This document shows, piece after piece, positions 31,164-37,822 of a stretch of 37,822 nucleotides of DNA; position 1 is the first letter of the stretch; each line of letters starts with the position of its first letter. The position numbers and the translations under genes are program-made. Source of the stretch: an uncultured Alphaproteobacteria bacterium (GTDB lineage Bacteria > Pseudomonadota > Alphaproteobacteria > Micropepsales > Micropepsaceae). The DNA is taken from NCBI GenBank assembly GCA_903837555.1, contig CAILUV010000025.1, forward strand, positions 1 through 37,822. Direction: 5' to 3'. Under the pieces are notes generated by a model, which saw only the letters and a program-made list of their open reading frames with translations, was not told the DNA's origin and did not search any database.

Positions 31164-31733
31164 ATGCCCGCCTCGCAAAAGCTTTCGCACCTGCTGCAAC
31201 TGGCCGACCAGGGTCCGGGCTTGCGCGCCGCGCTGGCTGAGGAAGTGGCCGACCTTCTGGTTCACTGGCCCGCCGACTATCCGCAGACCATGCGCGCCAT
31301 CTGCGAAACGCTGCTGGCCAAAGCGGCGCGCGACGTCGATGCCGCCACCCGCGCCCGCCTGCGCGTGCAGCTCTATTCCGATCCCGAACTATCCCACCGC
31401 GTTTTGCCGCGCGAATCCGTGTCGCAGAACCTGGTGGCTGCCGCCCGCAGCGGCAACATCGCCACCGTTCTGGCCGACAGCCTGGGCGTAGAACCCGGCA
31501 TGGCGCAGCAGATCCTGAACGATGAAACCGGTGCCGCGCTGGCAGTGGCCTGCAAGGGCGCGCAGATCGACCGCGCCGCTTTTTCCGCGCTGGCGCTTCT
31601 GACACATCCCGGCCGCGATCTGACCGGCATGCATATCGTGCTGGATTCCTATGACAGCATGTCGCTCAGCGAAGCCACCCGCGTGCTGCGCGGCTGGCGC
31701 GAACCGGCACAAGATGCCCATGTCGCGGCGTAA
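31164..31733 (+). CDS. DUF2336-like helical protein
   Basis: A 189-residue soluble protein, almost wholly alpha-helical with short HEAT-like repeats (LAEEVADLLVHWPADYPQTM, VAAARSGNIATVLADSLGV). The GAALAVACKGAQIDRAAFSALALL segment resembles the DUF2336 family common in Alphaproteobacteria, which is often linked to signalling; the match is tentative. The ATG at 31164 has AGGGA nine bases ahead; a longer frame to 31041 overlaps the decarboxylase gene and is less likely. It converges with prfC, with 6 bases between them. Confidence 0.82.
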   Translation: MPASQKLSHLLQLADQGPGLRAALAEEVADLLVHWPADYPQTMRAICETLLAKAARDVDAATRARLRVQLYSDPELSHRVLPRESVSQNLVAAARSGNIATVLADSLGVEPGMAQQILNDETGAALAVACKGAQIDRAAFSALALLTHPGRDLTGMHIVLDSYDSMSLSEATRVLRGWREPAQDAHVAA

Positions 31734-31739
31734 AACGCC

Positions 31740-33275
31740 CTAGGCCTGAACTTCGTGGCGCTCGCGCGTTTTTAAAAACTTCACGTTGGGGAAGCGTTCG
31801 GCGACATAACCGATCTCCCACGCGCTTTTCGACAGGAACACCGGCGCGCCGTCGCGGTCGGTCGCCATGCCGCCGCGATTGGCGGCGGAAAATTTCTCGA
31901 TCTCGGCGTCCGTGCCCTTGAGCCAGCGGGCGGCGTCATAAGGCGAGGCTTCCAGATCGGCGTCCAGATCATATTCCGCCACCAGGCGTGACTTCAGAAC
32001 GTCGAGCTGCAATGCGCCGACCACGCCCACGATCCATTGCGAGCCGATCACCGGCTTGAACAACTGGGTGACGCCCTCTTCCGCCAGGCTTTCCAGCGCG
32101 CGCGCCAGGTGCTTCTGCTTCATGGGATCGGACAGGCGCACGCGGCGCAGGATTTCCGGCGCGAAATTGGGAATGCCAGTGAACACCACATTGCCCGATT
32201 CCGACAGTGTGTCGCCGACGCGCAGAACGCCATGGTTGGGAATGCCGATAATGTCGCCGGGCCAGGCTTCGTCCACCGTCTCGCGTTCGGATGCGAAGAA
32301 CAGGATCGGGTTGTGCACGCCGATGGTTTTGCCGGTGCCCGACTGTTTCAGCTTCATGTTGCGCCTGAATTCGCCCGAGGCCAGCCGCAGGAACGCCACC
32401 CGGTCGCGGTGGTTGGGGTCCATGTTGGCCTGCACTTTGAAGACAAAGCCGGTGACCTCCTTGTCGCCGGGCTCGGCGGACTTGCCCAGGGCAGCCTGGG
32501 CGCGCGGCGGCGGCGCATACCGCGCCAGCCCGTCCAGCAATTCGGCGACGCCGAAATTCTTCAGCGCCGAACCGAAATAGACCGGCGACAGATGGCCTTC
32601 CCGGTAGGTGGCGAGATCGAACACCGGCAGGCCTTCGCGCGCCAGGCTCACATCTTCCTCCAGCTTGGGCTTCAGCGTATCGTCCAGCTTGCCGTTGTTG
32701 TAGGCGATGAAGCGGTCATCCATCAGGCTCTGGACACCCTTGAAATTCAGACCCATGCCCGCCGGCCACATCATCGGCGCGGTCTCGATCTGAAGCTGGT
32801 CGGAAAGCTCGTCCAGCAGCTCGAAGGGATCGCGCGCCTCGCGGTCCATCTTGTTGACGAAGGTCATGATGGGAATGTCGCGCAGACGGCAGACCTCGAA
32901 AAGCTTGCGGGTCTGGGCTTCGATGCCCTTGGCGGCGTCGATCACCATCACCGCGGAATCCGCCGCCGTCAAAGTGCGATAGGTGTCTTCGGAAAAGTCT
33001 TCGTGACCGGGCGTGTCCAGGAGGTTGAACACCGCCTGCTCATATTCAAACGTCATCACCGCCGACGTGACGGAAATGCCGCGTTCCTGCTCGATCTTCA
33101 TCCAGTCGGACTTGGCGCGCCGCGCCTCGCCGCGCGCCTTGACCCGGCCGGCGGCATGGATCGCGCCGCCCAGCAGCAGCAGATGCTCGGTCAGGGTGGT
33201 CTTGCCCGCGTCGGGGTGGGAAATGATCGCGAAAGTCCGGCGGCGCGCGGCTTCGCTGGCAGGCGTCTTGCTCAT
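31740..33275 (-). CDS. prfC: Peptide chain release factor 3
   Basis: A 511-residue translational GTPase that recycles RF1/RF2 from the ribosome after termination. G1 is SHPDAGKTTLTE, switch I lies around ERGISVTSAVMTF, G3 is DTPGHEDFSEDTYR, G4 is NKMDREARDPFEL, and domain II starts near GFVFKVQANMDP. The length is close to the E. coli protein (about 529). It lies after the kinase and DUF1491 genes on the same strand, 41 bases from DUF1491, and may be read from the same transcript. Confidence 0.96.
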   Translation of the reverse strand: MSKTPASEAARRRTFAIISHPDAGKTTLTEHLLLLGGAIHAAGRVKARGEARRAKSDWMKIEQERGISVTSAVMTFEYEQAVFNLLDTPGHEDFSEDTYRTLTAADSAVMVIDAAKGIEAQTRKLFEVCRLRDIPIMTFVNKMDREARDPFELLDELSDQLQIETAPMMWPAGMGLNFKGVQSLMDDRFIAYNNGKLDDTLKPKLEEDVSLAREGLPVFDLATYREGHLSPVYFGSALKNFGVAELLDGLARYAPPPRAQAALGKSAEPGDKEVTGFVFKVQANMDPNHRDRVAFLRLASGEFRRNMKLKQSGTGKTIGVHNPILFFASERETVDEAWPGDIIGIPNHGVLRVGDTLSESGNVVFTGIPNFAPEILRRVRLSDPMKQKHLARALESLAEEGVTQLFKPVIGSQWIVGVVGALQLDVLKSRLVAEYDLDADLEASPYDAARWLKGTDAEIEKFSAANRGGMATDRDGAPVFLSKSAWEIGYVAERFPNVKFLKTRERHEVQA

Positions 33276-33316
33276 GAGCCGGGGGTTAGCAGGGCGGCGC
33301 TTTCAGGGCAATGGGA

Positions 33317-33655
33317 CTAGAGAATCGCCTCGTCGACAAAGGCGCGGCCCTCGCGGTCCTCGATCTCCACGATCCACAGATCGGGGTCGAAGCTGACCTG
33401 CTTGTCGCACCAGGCCTGGGCGCGGGCGTCCTCGCTCCAGCCGCCCAGCGCCTGGGCCCAGACCAGCTCACCCTTGGCATTGCGGGCCTGGTTCAGCACC
33501 AGCACTTCGTTATTCAGCTTGGAGACTTTCAGGATGATGGCGCCCGCTTCTTCCGAACCGCTGCGCACCACAAAGGCGCTAGCGCCATTCACTTCGACCC
33601 GGCGGATCAATGCGCGCACGAAAATGCCGGCCTTGAGGCGGGGCGTGGGTTCCAT
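33317..33655 (-). CDS. DUF1491 family protein
   Basis: A 112-residue cytoplasmic protein matching DUF1491, a small alphaproteobacterial family: RLKAGIFVRALIRRVEV, then GSEEAGAIILKVSKLNNEV, and the closing DPDLWIVEIEDREGRAFVDE. No catalytic motif is evident. The ATG at 33655 lies 18 bases after the stop of the histidine kinase, and prfC follows, so the three may be co-transcribed. Its function is unknown. Confidence 0.92.
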   Translation of the reverse strand: MEPTPRLKAGIFVRALIRRVEVNGASAFVVRSGSEEAGAIILKVSKLNNEVLVLNQARNAKGELVWAQALGGWSEDARAQAWCDKQVSFDPDLWIVEIEDREGRAFVDEAIL

Positions 33656-33661
33656 GCCCCA

Positions 33662-33680
33662 CTCTTAATCCAATTAAGAG
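33662..33680. repeat. Short palindrome between kinase and DUF1491 genes
   Basis: CTCTTAAT (33662-33669) and ATTAAGAG (33673-33680) form an 8-pair dyad with spacer CCA that covers the kinase stop codon and ends before the DUF1491 start. It is AT-rich with no T-run, so it may be an operator or mRNA processing hairpin rather than a terminator. Confidence 0.4.
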
Positions 33681-35416
33681 ACGGCGCGAAAGGGCAGCAC
33701 CTTGGCGTCCGCAATGCGCTCGCCCTTGGCGTCGACGCCGGCATGCGGCAGGCGCACTATTACGGTGGTGCCTTCGCCCAGCGCCGATTCCAGTATCGCT
33801 TCGCCGCCATGCAGCAGCGCCAGCGATTTGACCAGCGCCAGGCCGAGCCCCGTGCCTTCCTTGGCGCGGGTGTCGGCATTTTCCACCTGTTCGAACGGAC
33901 GGCCCAGCCGTTCCAGATTGGCCTTGGAAATACCGGTGCCGCTGTCCCTGACGATGATTTCCAGCCCATCGGCGATACGCGCGGTCACCCGCACCTCGCC
34001 GCCCGGCGGCGTGTACTTCACGCCATTGGACAGCAAGTTGACCAGTATCTGCTTGATCGCGCGGCGGTCGGCGAACATCAGCCGCGCATTGGGCGCGATC
34101 GACAGTTTCAGCGCCACGCCTGCCCGCTCGGCGGGGATCTTCAAAAAGCGCACCGCGGCCTGCGCGGTTTCTTCCAGGTCGAACAGTTCTTCGTTGAGCT
34201 GAAACTTACCGGCATCGATCTTGGACATGTCCAGCACCGAATTGATCAGATCCAGCAGATGCGTTCCGGATTCATGGATCAGGCGCGAATATTCCTGATA
34301 GCGCGGACCGATGGGGCCGAACATTTCGCGGTTCATCATTTCGGAGAAACCGATGATGGCGTTCAGCGGCGTGCGCAGCTCGTGGCTCATATTGGCCAGG
34401 AAGCTGGACTTGGCGCGCGAAGCGCCCAGTGCCGCGTCGCGCGCTTCCACCAGCGCCTGCTCCTGCAACTTGCGTTCGGAGATGTCGCGCGTCACCGCCA
34501 CGATGTCGCCGTCCTGCGCGGGGCGGCAGCGGAACTCAGCCCAGACATAAGTGCCGTCGCGGCGGCGCAGCCGCACTTCAGCGCTACCGTCGCGGCCGAA
34601 ATAGCTGGCTTCCATCAACGCCGCCTGCATCGCATTCACGTCCTCGCCATGGGTCAGCGACATCATCGCCTGGCCCACAATTTCTTCAGGCACCCGACCC
34701 AGCAGCGCCAGCGTGGCGGGGCTGGCATAGCGGATCAGCCCGTCGCCCGCATGACGGGTGATCAGGTCCATCGCATTGTCGGCCAGGAACCGGTACATCG
34801 CCGCGCCTTCGGCGGCGGCGGCGTCCGCCGCGCGCTGGCGGTCCTGCGCCGCAGCGGCGATCAGCACCGCCTGCACCAGCGCCGCCAGCACCGACACGGC
34901 ATAGACCTGCCAGATCGGCAGCAGCAGGCGCGACGCCGGCAGCATGCCCAGGGCTTCCATGCCAGCCACGGCGGCAAAGGCCGCGCCCGCCGCGATTCCG
35001 GCGCGGGTTACTGCGGGGCGGCCACCGGCCAGCGCGGCTTCGGCGGGCACCAGCGCGAACCAGACCGTCAGCGGCGACATCACCCCGCCGGTCAGCGACG
35101 CCAGATAGCCGATCAGCAGCGCGAAGCTGGCCAAGCCGATCTGCTCCAGCGCGGGCAGCGAGATGCGGGTCATTCCCAGCAGCGCCAGACCGGCGGGGGC
35201 CATCAGCCCGGCCATGGCGATGGCTTCGGCCAGGTCGGGCGTTCCCAGCACACCGAAAAAGCCCAGCCCCAGCACGGCGCCGACCGCGCCCTTGGCCGCC
35301 TGGATGGCGACAAAGCGGCGACGCTGGGCCCGCTGGTCCGAAAGCTGTGTGTTGACCGCCATGAAGGGTTTGCCGCTCGCAATGCGTCGATTGAGGCGCA
35401 GTCTCAGCCCGCACAC
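33674..35416 (-). CDS. Membrane PAS histidine kinase of the PleC/DivJ class
   Basis: A sensor kinase of up to 580 residues. The N-terminus has several membrane helices (about residues 40-190), followed by a PAS domain (MYRFLADNAMDLITRHA to ISERK, about 215-325). The DHp helix has His345 in FLANMSHELRTPLNAIIGFSEMM, then GPRYQEYSRLIHESGTHLLDLI and LDMSKIDAGK, a signature of the PleC/DivJ/PdhS kinases that act on DivK in cell-cycle control. The ATPase domain has LLSNGVKYTPPGG, RDSGTGISKAN and GTGLGLALV. The start is GTG at 35416 or ATG at 35362. It is divergent, by 55 bases, from a second kinase of the same class. No response regulator is adjacent. Confidence 0.92.
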   Translation of the reverse strand: MCGLRLRLNRRIASGKPFMAVNTQLSDQRAQRRRFVAIQAAKGAVGAVLGLGFFGVLGTPDLAEAIAMAGLMAPAGLALLGMTRISLPALEQIGLASFALLIGYLASLTGGVMSPLTVWFALVPAEAALAGGRPAVTRAGIAAGAAFAAVAGMEALGMLPASRLLLPIWQVYAVSVLAALVQAVLIAAAAQDRQRAADAAAAEGAAMYRFLADNAMDLITRHAGDGLIRYASPATLALLGRVPEEIVGQAMMSLTHGEDVNAMQAALMEASYFGRDGSAEVRLRRRDGTYVWAEFRCRPAQDGDIVAVTRDISERKLQEQALVEARDAALGASRAKSSFLANMSHELRTPLNAIIGFSEMMNREMFGPIGPRYQEYSRLIHESGTHLLDLINSVLDMSKIDAGKFQLNEELFDLEETAQAAVRFLKIPAERAGVALKLSIAPNARLMFADRRAIKQILVNLLSNGVKYTPPGGEVRVTARIADGLEIIVRDSGTGISKANLERLGRPFEQVENADTRAKEGTGLGLALVKSLALLHGGEAILESALGEGTTVIVRLPHAGVDAKGERIADAKVLPFRAVS

Positions 35417-35471
35417 TTAACGAAACCTGAAGAGGACCGGGGGCCGTTCAGTTTTCCACAAGGATTGGATC

Positions 35472-37175
35472 ATGCCGCGATTCGTGCCCGCATTCAGCGC
35501 CCTAACCAATCCGAAATGCCGCCTGCGCATAATCCGGCCATTATTGGGAGAAGCCGTCACCGTGGCGGCGCGAAGCGCGTTGGTCGGACAGGCACAAAAA
35601 CTGGGCATACGGGCAGAAGCGCCGGCGCTGCTGGCGTCGCTCGACGCCCTGCGCTCGGCCATCACCATCCTGGATGCCGATGGCAGGCTGCTTTACGCCA
35701 ACGCGCATCTCAATCACCTGCTGCGCTCTCTGCCGCCGCATGAAGCGCTGATCGGCAGCACATACGAAGACCTGATCCGGCTGGAGATCGAAGGCGGCGA
35801 AATCGCGCCCGCCGCGCTGGCCGGCGGCGTCAATGCCTTTATCGCGCGCCGGATGGCGCAACTCGAAGAACGTGCTTATGCGCCGCTGGACGTGCCGCTG
35901 GCCGATCACCGTGTGATCGAGATCAAGGCGCGCAAGGTCCGCAACGGCCACACCGTGCTGCTGTGGAGCGACGTCACGAGCGCCCGCGCCCAGCTTGCCC
36001 GGCTGGAAGAAGCCGTGGCGCTGTCAGCCGAAGCCTTCGCCTTTTTCGATTCCAACGACCTGCTGATCATGGGCAACGATCTCTACGCCCATCTGATCGG
36101 CATGCCGCTGGACCAGTTGATCGGCAAACCGTTCCCCGAAATTGCCGCCACTGTCGCGTACAAGGGCCGCATCCTGCTGGACGAGACGCCCGAAGCCTGG
36201 CTGGAGCGCCGGTTGAAGGGCCACCGCGAACCGGCAGGCGCCACCACGCTGCGCACCAATACCGGCGAATGCTATCTGGTGCGCGACCGCGGCCTGAAAG
36301 ACGGCGGCCGCGTCATCGTCTTCACGGATGTCACTGACAAATTCCGCGCTGAAACCGCGCTGGCCGAACAGCAGGGGGCGCTGGCCGACAGCCGCGCGCA
36401 AGCCGAAAAGCAGAGCAGCTATCTGGCCGACCTGACAGCGCGCCTGGACCAGGCCAGCGCCCGCGTCGACAGCGCAAAGACCACGCTGCTCCGCACCATG
36501 GGCCATGAGCTCAAGACGCCGCTGAATGCCATTCTCGGCTTTTCCGACCTGATGGGCACGCTGGCGGATACGCTCAGCCCTGACCAGATCCGCGAGTATG
36601 CCGGCCTGGTGCATCAGGGCGGCACCAACCTGCTCAAGATGATCAATCAGATCATGGACCTGACCAAGATATCGGCGGGCCGTTACGAGCTGCGCCGCAC
36701 CAGCGTCGATGCGGGCGGCGTCTTGTGGCTGACGCGCGATGTGTTCAACGCCCGCGCCCAGGCCCGCAACATCACCATCGATGCCGAGCGCTGCCCGGTG
36801 GGCCTGATGGTGGATGCCGATGAAGGCGTCTTCACCGCCATGATGCACAGCCTGGTGGACAATGCCGTTACCTACAGCCGCGCCGGGGGCATCGTCACCT
36901 TGTCAGCCGACATCTGCGAAGACGGCGTCGCGGTCACCGTGGAAGATGACGGCATGGGCGTGCGGGACGAAGATCTGGCCCGCATCCAGGAGCCGTTCGA
37001 GCATGGTGGCCAGGCGGCCGAAGGCTCCCAGCACACCAAGGGCGCCGGCCTGGGCCTGACGCTGGTGAAAGCCTTTGCGGAACTTCATGGCGGCAAACTG
37101 ACCCTGACTAGCCAGCTTGGCGAGGGCTTCAAGGCTACCGTCACCCTGCCCTCCGCGCCGCTTTGCGCCGCCTGA
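35472..37175 (+). CDS. Soluble PAS histidine kinase, PleC/DivJ-like
   Basis: A 567-residue kinase without clear membrane helices, so cytoplasmic. Two PAS-like domains are visible (about 54-165 from LDALRSAITILDADGRLLY, and 175-290 from AEAFAFFDSNDLLIMGNDLY), then a coiled coil of about 40 residues (EQQGALADSRAQAEKQSSYL). DHp has His345 in TMGHELKTPLNAILGFSDLM, then YAGLVHQGGTNLLKMINQI. The ATPase domain has LVDNAVTYSRAGG, EDDGMGVRDED and GAGLGLTLV. The ATG at 35472 follows AAGGA at eight bases. No partner regulator is adjacent. The shared class with the divergent membrane kinase suggests both feed the same phosphorelay. Confidence 0.92.
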   Translation: MPRFVPAFSALTNPKCRLRIIRPLLGEAVTVAARSALVGQAQKLGIRAEAPALLASLDALRSAITILDADGRLLYANAHLNHLLRSLPPHEALIGSTYEDLIRLEIEGGEIAPAALAGGVNAFIARRMAQLEERAYAPLDVPLADHRVIEIKARKVRNGHTVLLWSDVTSARAQLARLEEAVALSAEAFAFFDSNDLLIMGNDLYAHLIGMPLDQLIGKPFPEIAATVAYKGRILLDETPEAWLERRLKGHREPAGATTLRTNTGECYLVRDRGLKDGGRVIVFTDVTDKFRAETALAEQQGALADSRAQAEKQSSYLADLTARLDQASARVDSAKTTLLRTMGHELKTPLNAILGFSDLMGTLADTLSPDQIREYAGLVHQGGTNLLKMINQIMDLTKISAGRYELRRTSVDAGGVLWLTRDVFNARAQARNITIDAERCPVGLMVDADEGVFTAMMHSLVDNAVTYSRAGGIVTLSADICEDGVAVTVEDDGMGVRDEDLARIQEPFEHGGQAAEGSQHTKGAGLGLTLVKAFAELHGGKLTLTSQLGEGFKATVTLPSAPLCAA

Positions 37176-37225
37176 GGGCCGCTTTCGCGTCTCCTTGGTA
37201 AACGAATTGCGCGCCGGCCCGCACG

Positions 37226-37252
37226 GCGCCTGCCTGCAGCATTAACAGGCGC
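37226..37252 (+). terminator. Weak hairpin after the soluble kinase gene
   Basis: GCGCCTG (37226-37232) and CAGGCGC (37246-37252) pair around a 13-base loop and are followed by GAAATTTT. It lies about 50 bases after the kinase stop. The large loop makes it a doubtful terminator. Confidence 0.3.
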
Positions 37253-37281
37253 GAAATTTTCCGAAAATTTTAATCACAAGT

Positions 37282-37308
37282 GATTCAATCGCGCATCGAT
37301 TTTGAATC
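37282..37308. promoter_or_regulatory. Dyad with two GANTC sites in an AT-rich promoter region
   Basis: GATTCAA (37282-37288) and TTGAATC (37302-37308) form an inverted repeat with a 13-base spacer, each arm holding a GANTC site, the target of the CcrM methylase in Alphaproteobacteria. The whole 37176-37460 stretch is AT-rich with no gene; it also holds the palindrome AAACTAGTTT at 37360-37369. It probably carries the promoter of the gene at 37461. Confidence 0.35.
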
Positions 37309-37460
37309 GAAGCGGATCAATCCCGTCAGCACTGCGTTCGCTCTGTGATGAGGAACGGCAAACTAGTTTCAAATTTAAAGAAACAGTTTAGCGCCGGGCA
37401 ACAGGGCCCGGGCAAAGCTTCTCGCGTCGTAGCAACGACAGCAAACGCGAAGGGCTTGCA

Positions 37461-37760
37461 ATGATTTTCCGGGCTGCATTTTGGATCGGACTCGTGTCGT
37501 TGTTGACACCGCACGAACCCGATCTCGGCCTGGGACGCCCGGGCGCCGGCACACCTCTTTCCCCCTCCACCGTCCTGTCCGCCGCTAGCGGTCTCTCGCG
37601 GACGGATCGGGATTGTGGTTCAGCGTGTGCCGGCGGCCTCGGCCTTCTCAGCATCGTCAACCTCAACACCAACAGCAGCGTTGCTGCCGGGCTGGCGGAT
37701 GTGAAGGAACAGATCGCCGCCGACAGACGCGCCCGCGCACAGCGCCTTGGCGCCATCTAA
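37461..37760 (+). CDS. Small membrane or exported protein (DUF5330-like)
   Basis: A 99-residue protein. The N-terminus IFRAAFWIGLVSLLTPHEPDLG is a short membrane anchor or signal followed by a Gly/Pro-rich segment (LGRPGAGTPLSP). There are two Cys in DCGSACAGG and a helical C-terminus (GLADVKEQIAADRRARA). The opening resembles small alphaproteobacterial proteins of the DUF5330 type, but this is from memory and unsure. The ATG at 37461 has AAGGG at seven bases. It lies behind a long AT-rich promoter region and is probably transcribed alone. Confidence 0.75.
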   Translation: MIFRAAFWIGLVSLLTPHEPDLGLGRPGAGTPLSPSTVLSAASGLSRTDRDCGSACAGGLGLLSIVNLNTNSSVAAGLADVKEQIAADRRARAQRLGAI

Positions 37761-37787
37761 CAATCAACGGCCGGGCGCAATCTGGCC

Positions 37788-37822
37788 TCAGGCGGCGTTG
37801 ATCACCACCGGCTTCTTGATCA
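37788..37822 (-). CDS. 3' end of a minus-strand gene (partial)
   Basis: On the minus strand an open frame enters from the right edge and ends at a TGA at 37790-37788, giving the C-terminal residues IKKPVVINAA. It converges with the gene at 37461. With only about 11 codons, this rests on position and frame alone; no family can be named. Confidence 0.35.
   Translation of the reverse strand, partial: IKKPVVINAA

Noticed and set aside
33311-35743. 810-codon plus-strand frame opposite the membrane kinase
   Set aside because: The minus-strand kinase has all expected motifs; the opposite frame is compositionally biased and crosses gene boundaries.
1-37822. CRISPR arrays, insertion sequences and rRNA genes
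   Set aside because: No spaced identical repeats, no transposase-like frame with terminal inverted repeats, and no rRNA-like stretch were seen.

Overview
The window is GC-rich chromosomal DNA from an alphaproteobacterium. The evidence is gene content and order: a FeuP/FeuQ-like two-component pair, cytochrome c maturation genes ccmE-ccmF-ccmH, a DegP protease, a second response regulator/kinase pair and glnE lie in the same order as in many Rhizobiales. Families typical of Alphaproteobacteria are also present: DUF2849 and DUF934 flanking a sulfite reductase, DUF1491, and PleC/DivJ-type kinases. The genus cannot be fixed from the sequence alone; a lineage near Rhizobiales, Micropepsales or Caulobacterales fits.

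Layout. Positions 1-1500 are the edge of an integrated element: a tyrosine integrase, visibly lower in GC, abuts the 3' end of tRNA-Gly(GCC), and the rest of the element lies to the left of the window. Positions 1.7-4.4 kb hold a spermidine/putrescine ABC transporter (potB-potC-potA) with no binding protein. On the minus strand, 4.4-19.5 kb is a long co-directional block. Read in the direction of transcription it is: PepSY-like periplasmic protein, feuP-like regulator, feuQ-like kinase, a 458-residue unknown protein, a glycine-zipper exported protein, a His-rich small protein, ccmE, ccmF, ccmH, degP, response regulator, histidine kinase, glnE. A second small PepSY-like exported protein diverges at 19.6 kb. 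Next come a YkgJ-type cysteine-cluster protein, a class A penicillin-binding protein, an NMT1/SsuA-type ABC importer, a metabolite:H+ symporter, and an assimilatory sulfite reductase operon (DUF2849-cysI-DUF934). A Spy/CpxP-like LTxxQ protein, an ornithine/lysine-type decarboxylase and a DUF2336-like protein follow. The right end has prfC, DUF1491 and two divergent PleC/DivJ-class kinases, then a small membrane protein and the edge of one more gene.

How the parts may work together. The most interesting signal is regulatory. A direct repeat of the form GTTCAT-N5-GTTCAT, with the 11-base period typical of OmpR/PhoB-family sites and the layout of the enteric PhoP box, lies just upstream of the PepSY-feuP-feuQ operon. 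It recurs in the same orientation upstream of the Spy-like gene 10 kb away, and a weaker third copy lies upstream of the glycine-zipper gene. With PepSY-like exported proteins on both sides of the first box, this suggests an envelope-sensing regulon: periplasmic PepSY modulators, a PhoP/PhoQ-type pair and a Spy-like periplasmic chaperone. A second theme is the cytochrome c maturation block, which lacks ccmI and ccmG here and has an uncharacterised His-rich protein whose stop codon touches the ccmE start.
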